Below, piece by piece: positions 16,548 through 24,732 of a DNA stretch of 38,419 bases. The position numbers were made by a program, and so were the translations under genes. Every line of letters starts with the position of its first letter. Within the stretch, counting starts at the first letter, position 1. The notes under the pieces were generated by a model. That model did no database searches, had not been told where the DNA came from, and saw only the letters and a program-made list of their open reading frames with translations. The stretch covers positions 1-38,419 of IMG/VR virus record IMGVR_UViG_3300044731_001206; one strand, given 5' to 3'. This DNA is from a virus.

Positions 16548-17202
16548 GGCGGTCCTCCAGGATCTGGGCCCCGGCCTTCTCGAGCATCACAGCGTGCACA
16601 GGCCCAAGGCGCTGCCACTGGGCAAAGAAGCCCAGGCGCGGCGGGATCCGCACCGACTTGCGCAGGACCCACAGCGCCACGGGCTCCCCGTCGGTGCCGG
16701 TCCCGTAGATCACCGGGTTGCCGCCCTTGCTTCGGCGGATGAAGGTCTCCCGCAGCTTGAGGCCGGGGATCTTCTGCGCCGTCATCCAGGTCGAGCCCAC
16801 CTTCGTAGGCCGGGCGCCCTGGCGGACGACCCCCGCGCGGGTCAGCACCGCCGGAGTCGGGATCGTCAGGTACTTGCGCCGCCGAGGGCGGACCACGCCG
16901 CCGAGCTCCTGGATGCGCGCGTAGGAGATCGGCCCGGCCACGTAGCTCGACGCCTTCACGTCCTTGCCCGCCGATTCGTTGGCCCAGCGCATGGCGTTCC
17001 GCAAGGCGCCGGTCCGCTTCTGGAGCACCGTCCCCGTGTTCCGCGGGCCCGTGTAGCCCCGGAAGCTCTTGATCATCCGCTGCGTGTGCGCCGCCACCAT
17101 GCGCGTCGAAAGGGCCTCCCCCTCCGTCTGCACGGCCAGGCCGCGGCCCTTGAGGTACTTCTCGAGGCCCGCGAAGTTGTGGGTGACGCGCAGCTCCGCC
17201 AT
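16540..17202 (-). CDS. HK97 gp10-like neck / head-tail joining protein
   Basis: A 220-residue protein. ATG 17202 (MAELRVTHNFAGLEKYL) is chosen because it lies 2 bases after the connector stop; the frame is open further upstream only as overlap. It resembles HK97 gp10: an N-terminal helix pair, then SYARIQELGGVVRPRRRKYLTIP, equivalent to the 'YA..vE.GT' strand-turn, with a basic insertion that makes the protein longer than the usual 110-160 residues. Such proteins form the neck ring that the terminator docks on. It sits between the connector and the terminator as expected. Confidence 0.78.
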   Translation of the reverse strand: MAELRVTHNFAGLEKYLKGRGLAVQTEGEALSTRMVAAHTQRMIKSFRGYTGPRNTGTVLQKRTGALRNAMRWANESAGKDVKASSYVAGPISYARIQELGGVVRPRRRKYLTIPTPAVLTRAGVVRQGARPTKVGSTWMTAQKIPGLKLRETFIRRSKGGNPVIYGTGTDGEPVALWVLRKSVRIPPRLGFFAQWQRLGPVHAVMLEKAGAQILEDRRG

Positions 17203-17204
17203 GG

Positions 17205-17807
17205 TCACGCCATCCAGGTGATACGCCGGTAGGGCGTCAGGATCCGCTGCACCACAGGCAGCAGGTCCACAGCCCCGGTGTAGTTGACGCTCGAGCCGCC
17301 CTGGTCCGAAGACTGCGGGGCCAGCGCCAGCCGGCGGCGCCATTCGTGCGTGACCTGCTTCTCGCAGGCGTCCGCCAAGGTCGGATAGGCCGCGATCAAG
17401 GCCGTCGTGTCGGCCGCGAGCCCGCCCGTGTAGGTGATCTTCCAAGCCAGCGGGCCCGGGTCCCGGGTCTGCCGGAAAAACAGGATCCCCGACTCCGCGT
17501 CGAGCTGGTACTCGTCCGCCGTCAAGGTCTCCATCCCGTCCACGAAGTCGCCCTCGGCGCTGTGCAGCACCGTCGTGACCGTGGTGACTGGGAAGCCCCG
17601 GAGCTGCACAGACTTGGACCCCGCGTCGCAGGCGTAGAACTCGGTCCGCGCCGAGGTCGTCGTGTGCCGGTCGAGGAACCGCTCGATCGTGTCTGAGACC
17701 GAGGCGATCAGGTTGTCCAGCGCCGCCGACTCGAGCGCGGCCAGCGTGCCGGTCCCGATGCCCAGCAGGGTCGTGACCCGCGAGGTGGTCGTAAGCAGGA
17801 GCCCCAT
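17205..17807 (-). CDS. head-tail connector (gp6-like adaptor)
   Basis: A 200-residue protein starts at ATG 17807, which abuts the TGA of the small upstream gene with a one-base overlap. LESAALDNLIASVSDTIERFLDR is the helical start typical of HK97 gp6/SPP1 gp15 adaptors, in which paired helices contact the portal. RGFPVTTVTTVLH and GILFFRQTRDPGPLAWKITYTGGL follow, the beta-hairpin part ('V.Y..G') seen in many such proteins. YPTLADACEKQVTHEWRRR is the later helix. Its order between capsid genes and the gp10-like neck gene agrees with an adaptor that extends the portal channel. Confidence 0.82.
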   Translation of the reverse strand: MGLLLTTTSRVTTLLGIGTGTLAALESAALDNLIASVSDTIERFLDRHTTTSARTEFYACDAGSKSVQLRGFPVTTVTTVLHSAEGDFVDGMETLTADEYQLDAESGILFFRQTRDPGPLAWKITYTGGLAADTTALIAAYPTLADACEKQVTHEWRRRLALAPQSSDQGGSSVNYTGAVDLLPVVQRILTPYRRITWMA

Positions 17808-18010
17808 CAGGAATCCTCCGGGTCCATCATCCGGGTCCGGTAGAGCCCCGCCTGCCGCGCCACCGAGGGATCAAGCTCCCGGTCGTCGGCCAGGCGGAGC
17901 ACGCCGGCCTCGACCATCGGCTGCGCGTCGGCCTCGGACAGCATGACGCGCGTGCCGGCGGGGAACGTGACCATCTGCTGGTTCTCGGTGACGACGTACC
18001 AGGGGCTCAC
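17807..18010 (-). CDS. small hypothetical protein of the head-tail region
   Basis: A 67-residue protein starts at GTG 18010, overlapping the previous stop as GTGA. A longer frame upstream exists only as a shadow. YVVTENQQMVTFPAGTRVML, then SEADAQPMVEAGVLRLADDR is a short beta-hairpin plus helix pattern common in tiny phage proteins near the connector: 'F.AG..V.L...DA..L...G.L'. Its function is not known. It may be a head-tail accessory factor, and tight coupling on both sides supports it being translated. Confidence 0.6.
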   Translation of the reverse strand: MSPWYVVTENQQMVTFPAGTRVMLSEADAQPMVEAGVLRLADDRELDPSVARQAGLYRTRMMDPEDS

Positions 18011-18438
18011 GTGACGTTGAAGAAGTAGGCGTAGTCCTGGTCGCTGCCGTAGGCGGGGTTTGCCAGGGTGTAGACGGCCGTCCATTCGGCGGTCGCCCCC
18101 TCGGCCCCGGTGATCAGCGCGGCCACGCGCAGGTAGCGCGGCTGGGTCGCCAGGCGGATCAGGCCCGAGTAGAAGGTCGGCGTCGAGTTCTCGTCGAACA
18201 CGATCGCCGTCGGTGCGATCGTGGTCCAGCCGTCCGTGCCGTTGACGGACGACTGGACCGCGAAGGCGACCGTGCCGCCAGTGACATCCCCAGGAATCAC
18301 CCGAACTTCGATCACGTCGAACGACTGAGTGTCGATCGCCGCGCCGGTCACGGTCTCAGAGCCCCCAGCGCCGACCGTGGTGGTCGTCGTCGCGTAGGCC
18401 AAGCCGGGCTTCCAGGTGGTTTCAGGGGTCGATTTCAT
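18007..18438 (-). CDS. beta-rich head-region protein, paralogue of the next gene upstream
   Basis: A 143-residue protein starts at ATG 18438. It is Thr/Ala/Val-rich, all-beta in appearance, without cysteines or charged clusters. Its second half aligns by eye with the neighbour at 18451-18867: GLIRLATQPRYLRVAALITG against GLVRLHGKRRYVRAVSTVAN, and both end in FNVT. Lying just after the major capsid gene and before the connector, the pair could be capsid decoration proteins or small neck components. In many related phages similar genes are simply annotated hypothetical. The paralogy is seen in the sequence; the role is inferred. Confidence 0.62.
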   Translation of the reverse strand: MKSTPETTWKPGLAYATTTTTVGAGGSETVTGAAIDTQSFDVIEVRVIPGDVTGGTVAFAVQSSVNGTDGWTTIAPTAIVFDENSTPTFYSGLIRLATQPRYLRVAALITGAEGATAEWTAVYTLANPAYGSDQDYAYFFNVT

Positions 18439-18450
18439 GGCGGCCTCAGG

Positions 18451-18867
18451 TCAGGTGACGTTGAAGGAGAAGGTCTGCTCCAGCGACTTGGCGTAGTCGG
18501 CGTGGACCAGGATCACCTGGACGGCGTAGGTGCAGTTGTCGCTGTTGGCGACAGTCGAGACGGCGCGCACGTAGCGCCGCTTGCCGTGCAGGCGGACGAG
18601 GCCCACCTTGATGGTGTTGTCGTCCGCGTTCTCGACGGCGGCGTAGACCGCGCCGGTGATGTCCACGAAGTCGCCGGAGGTCGTGGTCGGCGAGTCCTGG
18701 AGCTTGATCCCCAGGGTCGCCGTGTCGGTCAACGCACCGAAGTGCATGACCACCAGGGCGTACTCGTAGCCCAGGGCGTCGATCGCGGCGCCAGTCTGCG
18801 CCGTGGAATGGACTGCCGGGTTGATCCCCGGGACAGCCTTCGCGATGGTTTTCGGGTCGAGTTGCAT
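18451..18867 (-). CDS. beta-rich protein following the major capsid gene (candidate decoration protein)
   Basis: A 138-residue protein starts at ATG 18867 with AGGAGG about 9 bases before it. It begins QLDPKTIAKAVPGINPAVHS, then has IDALGYEYALVVMHFGALT and TLGIKLQDSPTTTSGDFVDI, a layout consistent with a compact beta-sandwich, and ends FSFNVT. It shares its C-terminal half with the next gene (18007-18438). Placement 18 bases after the capsid gene, where decoration or cement proteins often lie, suggests it stabilises the shell. A strong ribosome site agrees with high-copy production. No enzymatic feature was noted. Confidence 0.65.
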   Translation of the reverse strand: MQLDPKTIAKAVPGINPAVHSTAQTGAAIDALGYEYALVVMHFGALTDTATLGIKLQDSPTTTSGDFVDITGAVYAAVENADDNTIKVGLVRLHGKRRYVRAVSTVANSDNCTYAVQVILVHADYAKSLEQTFSFNVT

Positions 18868-18885
18868 GTGCTGGTCCTCCTGGGA

Positions 18886-20175
18886 TCAGGCGGTGGAGAA
18901 GTTGTCGGCGGGGACGAAGCCCTTGCCCTGCTCCACGATCACGTCGTGGTCCATGAACGCCGTGACGGTCAGCACGTCCTTCGACTGGTTGGTGCCGACG
19001 TACCCGACCTTGAAGTCGAGGCCGCCCCAGTGCAGCGCGATGGCGGCGCTGAAGTCGCCGTACAGAAGGAACTCGTCGTTCGAGGCCTTGGCCGGGGTCG
19101 TCTGGTTGTATTCGAGGAACGGCAGGCCGAACAGCGAGGTCAGACGGCCGCGGTCGTTGGTCGGGACGAGCTGGCGCCCGTCCGCGTCCTTGCAGTTGGC
19201 GATCTTGCGACCGACTTCGGCGCGAGACACCCAAGCCCAACGGCCGGCCGGGTTGTCGTAGAGGTTGATCGCCGGCGCGTACACCATCTCGCGCAGCTTG
19301 TCGGTCAGGGTCTGGCTCGCGCCCGTATAGGTGATGCCAGAGAAGTTGACCGCCGTGGTCAGGGTCGGCACGTTGGTGATGCCGCGCGGCTCCGACGCCG
19401 AGCCGGCGCCGAAGAAGATCGTGCGGTCCTCGCGCAAGGCCAGCTTGCGGCCGATCACCTGGCGCACGCGCGCCTCCATGGCGATCGCCGACTGCATCCG
19501 CATCCCGCGGGTCAGGCTGGTCTCAGCCCCCATGGTGTGCGGGCGAGCGTTGATCACCGAGTAGGTGTTCTCGCTCGCGGTCATCGCCTGCTCCGCCTCG
19601 GTGTCGATGTAGTAGGCGATCGTCCCGCCCTCATCGACGATCCAGGAGAAGTTGCCGCGCAGGCCGTCCATGCGGCGCACGCCGGCCTGGTAGGCCACGG
19701 CGTTGGCTTCCAGCTCGGGCACGATCGAATCGAACATGACCGTGCTCGGCACCAGGGCGCCACCGGCAGCGTCCGTGCCGATGTTCATGGCCGCCTTGGT
19801 GATCTGGTCGCTGCCGATCTGGTCGCGCAGCTGGCGGATGACCTCGGCTTCAAGGCCGTGGCTCTTCGCCTTCCAGGGGTTGAAGTTGAGGGCGTTCGGA
19901 GCCTGCTCGGCGATGCCAAGCTGGATAGCGCGCCACAGGCTGAACTTGCCGTCTTCGCCGTTCTTGGCGTACTCGATGCCCGGCATGGCCGCGCGGGCGG
20001 CCTCTTGCTTCGAGGCTTCGAGCTTGCTGATCAGGTCTTGCTGGGCCTTGATCTTGGCCTCCAGCTCGCCGCGCAGCTCCTGCGTGGCGGCGTCCTGGCG
20101 CTTGGCCAGGTTGGCTTCGAGGCCCTTCTCCAGGCCGTCGAGGCGCTTGTCGAGATCCTTGAGGATGTCGGTCAC
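18886..20175 (-). CDS. HK97-family major capsid protein
   Basis: A 429-residue protein starts at GTG 20175, overlapping the protease stop as GTGA. Residues ~1-65 form a charged helical coiled coil (DKRLDGLEKGLEANLAKRQD, LEAKIKAQQDLISKLE), the delta/scaffold domain normally removed by the prohead protease. The shell domain follows: GTDAAGGALVPSTVMFDSIV (N-arm entry), YQAGVRRMDGLRGNFSWIV, the E-loop-like EAEQAMTASENTYSVINARP, KLALREDRTIFFGAGSASEP, RGITNVPTL, and a C-terminal FSAAIALHWGGLDFKVG. Upstream protease and portal complete the standard head cassette. Likely cleavage falls between residues about 65 and 125, not fixed here. Confidence 0.93.
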   Translation of the reverse strand: MTDILKDLDKRLDGLEKGLEANLAKRQDAATQELRGELEAKIKAQQDLISKLEASKQEAARAAMPGIEYAKNGEDGKFSLWRAIQLGIAEQAPNALNFNPWKAKSHGLEAEVIRQLRDQIGSDQITKAAMNIGTDAAGGALVPSTVMFDSIVPELEANAVAYQAGVRRMDGLRGNFSWIVDEGGTIAYYIDTEAEQAMTASENTYSVINARPHTMGAETSLTRGMRMQSAIAMEARVRQVIGRKLALREDRTIFFGAGSASEPRGITNVPTLTTAVNFSGITYTGASQTLTDKLREMVYAPAINLYDNPAGRWAWVSRAEVGRKIANCKDADGRQLVPTNDRGRLTSLFGLPFLEYNQTTPAKASNDEFLLYGDFSAAIALHWGGLDFKVGYVGTNQSKDVLTVTAFMDHDVIVEQGKGFVPADNFSTA

Positions 20176-21113
20176 GATGCGTTCCTTCCGAGCCGTCGGG
20201 CTCGTTGATCGATGAGGTCGAGCAGTTGCCCCGCGTCGTATCCCCGGCCGGCATCCGACCCCCGAGCGTCCGCCCCTGCCGGGGCACTCAGGCGATCACC
20301 AAGCTGGGCCACAGCGCGCTCGATGCGCGCCAGCGACTCCGCGAGTTCTTCGGTGCGCTGAAGTGCGCGCTCCCAGGGCAGCTCCGGGCGCGGCACAGCC
20401 GAACGGCGCGCCGACATGCCCTCGAGCTGGCGCAGCAGCTCGCGCTCGGTCTGGAGCGCGCCGCGCACGTAGCTGTCCCCCTCCTCCTCCGTGATCACAC
20501 CGGCGCCGATCGCCTGGCGGACCGAAAGCTGGAGCGCGTCCGGGTTCGCCGGCACGCTCACAAGGCTGATCTCGAGCAGCTCCTGGCGCAGGAACATCAC
20601 CCCCCAGTCGCCAAGCCCGAGCTGCTGCCGGCGCGTCTTGTCGCTCACCGTGTCCACCTCGAGCGGCAAGAAACCGACCGACGTGGCCTTCAAAATCCCG
20701 GCCTTCGCCAGCTTGTAGCGGCTGTCCGCCACCGGCGACGCGCCCTCGGGGGCGAACGTGATGTCGCCCCAGAGCTTGCCGAACCCCAGGTCCTTCACGT
20801 GCTGCGGGCTGTTGCCGATCGGCTGGTCCGTGTCGTGGCCCCACAGCGCAATCGGGTTGCCCGAGAAGTTCGCCGTGTCCCAGCCGGCGACGCGGATGAT
20901 GTCGCCCATCCGGTCCACCTTCTCCGTGCTCCAGACGTAGCGCAGCGTCCGAGACTCCTCGGAAACGACCTGCACCTCGTCCGCGTGGGCGCGGATGCAC
21001 GTGCCGCCTTCCAGCTTGGCCTTGAGCACGGCCGCTTCGCCGGCCTCGCGGAAATGCCGCTCCGTCGCCACGCCGGCGCGGATCAGCAGCTTCAAGCGCT
21101 CAATGTCGTTCAC
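20172..21113 (-). CDS. HK97-family prohead protease
   Basis: A 313-residue protein starts at GTG 21113 (VNDIERLKLLI), overlapping the portal stop as GTGA. It is the maturation protease that digests scaffold inside the prohead. The peptidase U35 core is visible: VWSTEKVDRMGDIIRVAGWD, then WGHDTDQPIG with catalytic H93, and KATSVGFLPLE with catalytic S145, followed by LLEISLVSVPANPDAL. The C-terminal ~100 residues (ERELLRQLEGMSARR onward) are an additional helical, Arg/Glu/Asp-rich segment, perhaps scaffold-like. Order portal-protease-capsid is canonical. Confidence 0.92.
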   Translation of the reverse strand: MNDIERLKLLIRAGVATERHFREAGEAAVLKAKLEGGTCIRAHADEVQVVSEESRTLRYVWSTEKVDRMGDIIRVAGWDTANFSGNPIALWGHDTDQPIGNSPQHVKDLGFGKLWGDITFAPEGASPVADSRYKLAKAGILKATSVGFLPLEVDTVSDKTRRQQLGLGDWGVMFLRQELLEISLVSVPANPDALQLSVRQAIGAGVITEEEGDSYVRGALQTERELLRQLEGMSARRSAVPRPELPWERALQRTEELAESLARIERAVAQLGDRLSAPAGADARGSDAGRGYDAGQLLDLIDQRARRLGRNAS

Positions 21114-23353
21114 TCTGCGGCCTCCGGGATGTAGGGCGCCAAGGCACAGCGGCAGTTCACGACCTCTTCCGCAGGCGCCGCCGGGTCGCCCGGGAAGCGC
21201 AGGTTCTGCGCGTACTCCTCTCCAGTCGGACGGACCAGCCCGTCGAGCTTCGCGTGGCTCTCGCGCGTAGCGTCGTCCGCAGCAGCGACCCACATCATCT
21301 GGTCGATCCCCGCGACGCGCGCCTCCGAGAACCGGGCCGAGTTCGCCGCCGACGTGACCTCGGTGCGCGCAATGCGCTGCGCCCGCTCCGGGATCCGGTC
21401 TTGCAGGATCCGCAGCTCAGAGTTCAAGTCCTCGAGCGTGCTCTGGATCGCAAGCCCAAGGCCCGACGGGTCAAGCGGACCAGGTGCCAGGAGCACGCGC
21501 GCGATCGTCTCCGTGACCGCATCGGCAAGGCGCGACAGCACGCCCTCGGCGAGCTTCACCCGCTTGGTCGCCACGAACGCCGCAAGCTCCGCAGAACCCG
21601 GGCCGATCGACACCGAGGCCAGCGACAGTTCCGCAGCCAGGTCCGCCGCGGCAGCCAGGTAGACCTGCTCCACGACCGGCAAGACCTTGGACGTGAAGTC
21701 GTCCACGAAGCCCTCGATCTTGGGCAGCTGCGCCTGGATCGCGGCCAGGAGCAGCGGGTCGATATCGGGCGGCGGGGCCTTGGTGCGCCACGACGGCGCG
21801 GCCGACATGTGCACCACCGGCTCCTTGCCTTCGGCAATGTCCTTGAGCCGGCGGCGGACGGCCAGCACGTAGTCCTCGAGCACGCGCCCGCTGCGCTTCG
21901 CCACCTTGGCGTCGGCGCTCTGGAGCCGCTCGTCGAACTTGCGCTGGTAGGCCCGCCGCTCGGGCTCCGACTCGAGCCCGCGGCGCTCGGCGGCGTGGAT
22001 CGCCCGCTCGCTGCCCTGCGGCGGCGCAGGCTCGTCCTGCTGCGCCGGGGCCCCGGGCTGGACACCTGGCAGGGCCCCGCCCAAGTCGAGCGGCTCCGGC
22101 TCGTCGAAGTCTTCGTCGGTGAGCGGGTTGATCTCCCACTCGGCCAGCTCGGCCGCCTTGTTGAAGGTCACGCCGAGGGCGCAGAGCTTCGACACGATCT
22201 CGACCTTGGCCCCGAGGTCCGCGCGCAGGGCAGGCACGCGCGACAGGTCCCAGCTCGCCCCATAGCCGCTCTCGGCGCCGCGCAGGCGGCCAAGGAACCC
22301 GTCCTCGAACTCGCCGGCCACGTACTCGAGGTGCGGGGCCATCGTGTCTTCCCAGAAGACCTTCTTGGCCTCGTGGGCGCTGGCGTAGTTAAGACCCTCG
22401 GTCAGCCCGAGCAGCGGGCGCGTCACGCCGAAGATCGCCATGATCCCGTTGAGGCCCCACTCGCGGACCTGCTGGTGCGCCATGTCGGTCGGCGAGAAGG
22501 CCACGTTCTCGGGGCGCACGCCGTTGGCGAGCAGCAGCGGCTTGCCAGCGTTGGAGCTCGACAGCCGCGTGCTGATGCTTTGGTTCGCCTGCTGCGCCTG
22601 CTTGTCCGTCAGGTTCGCGTCGGTCGAGAAGACCAGCGACGGCAGGCCGTAGTTCTGCGCCAGCGCCTCGTCGAAGCGCTCCGCGCTGAACTCCTTGGCA
22701 GCAAGCCGCATCGCCGCCTGCGCCGGCCCGAAGCCACGCAGCGGCGAGTAAGGGTCCGGCAGGCGCAGGTGCCACACCGACTCCGCGGGCCAGGTCATGG
22801 CCGCGTTCCCGACGCCGTAGCTCCAAGACACGATGCGACTCGTGTTCGCGTCCACGTAGGGCGAGGCGCGCGTGCCGGGGATGCACAGGATCTCCTCGGG
22901 CATCTCCCCGCGCCCGACCGGCTCGTAGCGGTTCAGCGCCGGGTTCAGCTTCGACAGCAGCCACAGCACCTCGCCGTCGAGGTCGAGGTAGAGCGAGGTC
23001 AGCATCCACAGGTGCCGCTCGCTGATCCCCGGGTAGGGCTTGCGAAGCACCTCGAAGACCGGGCTCGAGGTGACCTCAGCCGCGTCGTCCTGCCGGTTGC
23101 GCCAGAGCTGGAGCTTGGTTTGCGCCCAAGCCCGGGCGCGCACCATCGCGCAGGCGTAGATCATCCAGCTCTGCGCGAAGGGAAGGGTGATCGCCTCGTC
23201 GCCACCCCCCTGGGCTTGCAGGTACTTGATGACCTGGCTCAGGTCGCCCGAAAACGCCGTGTAGGCACGCTCGACCACGGACCCCCCGCCGTCGCGGCGG
23301 AAAGGCTCCTGGGTAGACGTGCGGGCGGCCCCCAGCGGGGCCTTGGAGGTCAC
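21110..23353 (-). CDS. portal protein fused to a MuF-like head morphogenesis domain
   Basis: A 747-residue protein, taken from GTG 23353. No good ribosome site precedes that codon, and GTG 23278 (VVERAYTAFSGDL) after a G-run is an alternative. Residues ~30-430 are an HK97-type portal: QSWMIYACAMVRARAWAQTK, then LYLDLDGEVLWLL, SYGVGNAAMTWPAESVWHL, PYSPLRGFGPAQAAMRLAAK, the clip/crown stretch GIMAIFGVTRPLLGL, and NYASAHEAKKVFWEDTMAP. A Pro/Gln/Glu-rich linker leads to ~480-747, which resembles Mu gpF/SPP1 gp7: IARTEVTSAANSARFSEARV, DDATRESHAKLDGLVRP and the terminal VVNCRCALAPY. The portal ring passes DNA; MuF proteins enter the capsid and may be injected. Confidence 0.87.
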   Translation of the reverse strand: MTSKAPLGAARTSTQEPFRRDGGGSVVERAYTAFSGDLSQVIKYLQAQGGGDEAITLPFAQSWMIYACAMVRARAWAQTKLQLWRNRQDDAAEVTSSPVFEVLRKPYPGISERHLWMLTSLYLDLDGEVLWLLSKLNPALNRYEPVGRGEMPEEILCIPGTRASPYVDANTSRIVSWSYGVGNAAMTWPAESVWHLRLPDPYSPLRGFGPAQAAMRLAAKEFSAERFDEALAQNYGLPSLVFSTDANLTDKQAQQANQSISTRLSSSNAGKPLLLANGVRPENVAFSPTDMAHQQVREWGLNGIMAIFGVTRPLLGLTEGLNYASAHEAKKVFWEDTMAPHLEYVAGEFEDGFLGRLRGAESGYGASWDLSRVPALRADLGAKVEIVSKLCALGVTFNKAAELAEWEINPLTDEDFDEPEPLDLGGALPGVQPGAPAQQDEPAPPQGSERAIHAAERRGLESEPERRAYQRKFDERLQSADAKVAKRSGRVLEDYVLAVRRRLKDIAEGKEPVVHMSAAPSWRTKAPPPDIDPLLLAAIQAQLPKIEGFVDDFTSKVLPVVEQVYLAAAADLAAELSLASVSIGPGSAELAAFVATKRVKLAEGVLSRLADAVTETIARVLLAPGPLDPSGLGLAIQSTLEDLNSELRILQDRIPERAQRIARTEVTSAANSARFSEARVAGIDQMMWVAAADDATRESHAKLDGLVRPTGEEYAQNLRFPGDPAAPAEEVVNCRCALAPYIPEAAE

Positions 23354-23355
23354 GG

Positions 23356-23375
23356 CGAGCCCATTGGCGGGCTCG
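23356..23375. repeat. 7-bp perfect hairpin just before the portal start
   Basis: CGAGCCC (23356-23362) and GGGCTCG (23369-23375) pair around a six-base loop. On the portal mRNA this would fold two bases before GTG 23353 and could limit initiation there, supporting an internal start or regulation. Confidence 0.55.
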
Positions 23376-23378
23376 ACT

Positions 23379-23399
23379 GTAGCACAGCGACGATGCTAC
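23379..23399. promoter_or_regulatory. dispersed 21-bp operator-like palindrome, copy 2
   Basis: Arms GTAGCAC and ATGCTAC flank AGCGACG in the 161-bp gap between terminase and portal genes. This is the only copy inside a gap of the head module, a natural place to control the structural operon. Confidence 0.65.
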
Positions 23400-23470
23400 G
23401 GCTAGGGCGCAAGACGGGGCGGGGGCCGGCAGGTGCGCCCGTGGGACAGCCGGCAGGCGTTCGTGATTAG

Positions 23471-23495
23471 GGCCGAATCCAGGGCGGGTTCGGCC
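23471..23495 (-). terminator. candidate hairpin downstream of the terminase gene
   Basis: A ten-pair stem (GGCCGAATCC with GGGTTCGGCC, one T-G pair) encloses a five-base loop 20 bases after the terminase TAG. No clear U-run follows, so termination would be weak or factor-assisted; a processing site is equally possible. Confidence 0.4.
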
Positions 23496-23514
23496 AATCT
23501 GCCGAACGCCCGAC

Positions 23515-24732
23515 CTACCAGACCAGCACCCGCCCGGCCCGCAGGTACATGGCTACATACCGGGTCTCGTCCATCGCGTGGTCGTGCGCCTTGACCGGCT
23601 CGTCCACCTTCTGGCCGTCCCGGTTCTTCCTCCACTCGTAGGACTCGATTTCCCGCAGCCAGTGCTCACAGGACGGGTCCACCGTCAGCCGGGGGCGCCC
23701 GTCGCCGGCCAGGGCCAGCCGCTGCTGCACCACCTGGATCCCGTCCCACACGTCGTTCTCCGCCTCGACCACGGGCAGGCCCGCGTTGATCAGCTCGGCC
23801 CGCAGCTCCGCCGCCGCCGGGTCCACGATCACAGCCTCCGCCTCGGCCGCCCCCATCGCCCGCAGCACCTCGGCCTTGCGGCGGTTCAGCATCCCGGACT
23901 CGTAGTGCTCCTGGATCCGGTGCATCCGGCCATCGTGGTCCACCCCCCACTTCCCGATCGCGCAGGGGTTGGTGTAGCCGTCGTCGAGGCCAAAGACGAT
24001 CCGGTCCCAGTCCTCGCTGCGGCGCTGGATCCCGTGCTCGCGGTCCCACATGTCGTAGACCAGGCCCTCGGCCCCGGCCCAGATCCCGAGGACGTAGCGC
24101 TTGCGCGCCACCCCCTGGAGCGTCTCCAGGTCGCGGACGTAGGCCTTGGGCAGGTACCAGTTCTCGAGCGCGTTGGTGCTAATCGCCTCGCAGTTCTCGG
24201 CCGCCTGGTGGCCCTGCGCCAAGCCAAATCGAGCCGCAGCCCAGTGCGTCGGCGGGCCAGGGTTGCATGCGCCGTAGATCTGGTTCGGCAGCCCAGGGAT
24301 CGAGAGGCGGATACGACCCCGGAGCCAGGTGTAGTCCTCCTCCGAGAGCTGGACCAGCTCGTCCACCGCGGCCCCGGAGAGGTTGTAGGAACCGATCGAC
24401 TCCGGGTCGTCGAAGCCGAGGTACACGATCTCGCCACCCCCGTGGATCTTAATCGTGCGGTCGGTCTTGTTCCAGGCGAAGCTGCCCTTCGGCAGGACCG
24501 GCGGCAGGCCGCCCTCGGGCTCGAGGAGCGTCTTCAGCGTGGTTGCCTTGAGGCTGCTGAGCTGCTTCCTCACCACAGCCTCCCGGGCCCCCGGCACGCT
24601 CGCCCGCATTGCCAGCTTGTAGCACAGCGCGCGCGTCTTCCCGGCGCCGAAGGCGCCCGAGTAGAGCAGCTCTCGCGTGCCCGAGCGGACGAAACGGTAC
24701 TGCTTAGGCAGTAGGCGGATCGTGCGGTCCAT
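23515..24732 (-). CDS. terminase large subunit
   Basis: A 405-residue packaging ATPase/nuclease. ATG 24732 (MDRTIRLLPKQYRF) is preferred because GAGGAG precedes it by about 7 bases; it overlaps the small subunit gene by 29 bases. The Walker A motif is GAFGAGKT at 26-33. The Walker B is AAVDELVQL with D124/E125. A coupling-motif-like stretch is NQIYGACNPGP. The C-terminal nuclease shows VFGLDDGYTNP (D250/D251), VIVDPAAAEL (D304) and AHDHAMDETRY (D384/D388), all consistent with an RNase H fold metal site. It assembles on the portal and cuts concatemers. The next gene, after a 161-bp gap, is the portal. Confidence 0.93.
   Translation of the reverse strand: MDRTIRLLPKQYRFVRSGTRELLYSGAFGAGKTRALCYKLAMRASVPGAREAVVRKQLSSLKATTLKTLLEPEGGLPPVLPKGSFAWNKTDRTIKIHGGGEIVYLGFDDPESIGSYNLSGAAVDELVQLSEEDYTWLRGRIRLSIPGLPNQIYGACNPGPPTHWAAARFGLAQGHQAAENCEAISTNALENWYLPKAYVRDLETLQGVARKRYVLGIWAGAEGLVYDMWDREHGIQRRSEDWDRIVFGLDDGYTNPCAIGKWGVDHDGRMHRIQEHYESGMLNRRKAEVLRAMGAAEAEAVIVDPAAAELRAELINAGLPVVEAENDVWDGIQVVQQRLALAGDGRPRLTVDPSCEHWLREIESYEWRKNRDGQKVDEPVKAHDHAMDETRYVAMYLRAGRVLVW

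Noticed and set aside
21254-23470. A 738-codon plus-strand frame opposite the portal gene.
   Set aside because: Composition (Arg/Leu/His/Gly-rich) is typical of antisense frames; the portal/MuF protein is unmistakable on the minus strand.
24601-24630. A GTAGCACAGCG stretch inside the terminase gene as an eighth operator copy.
   Set aside because: The first arm matches copy 2 but no second arm occurs at the required distance.
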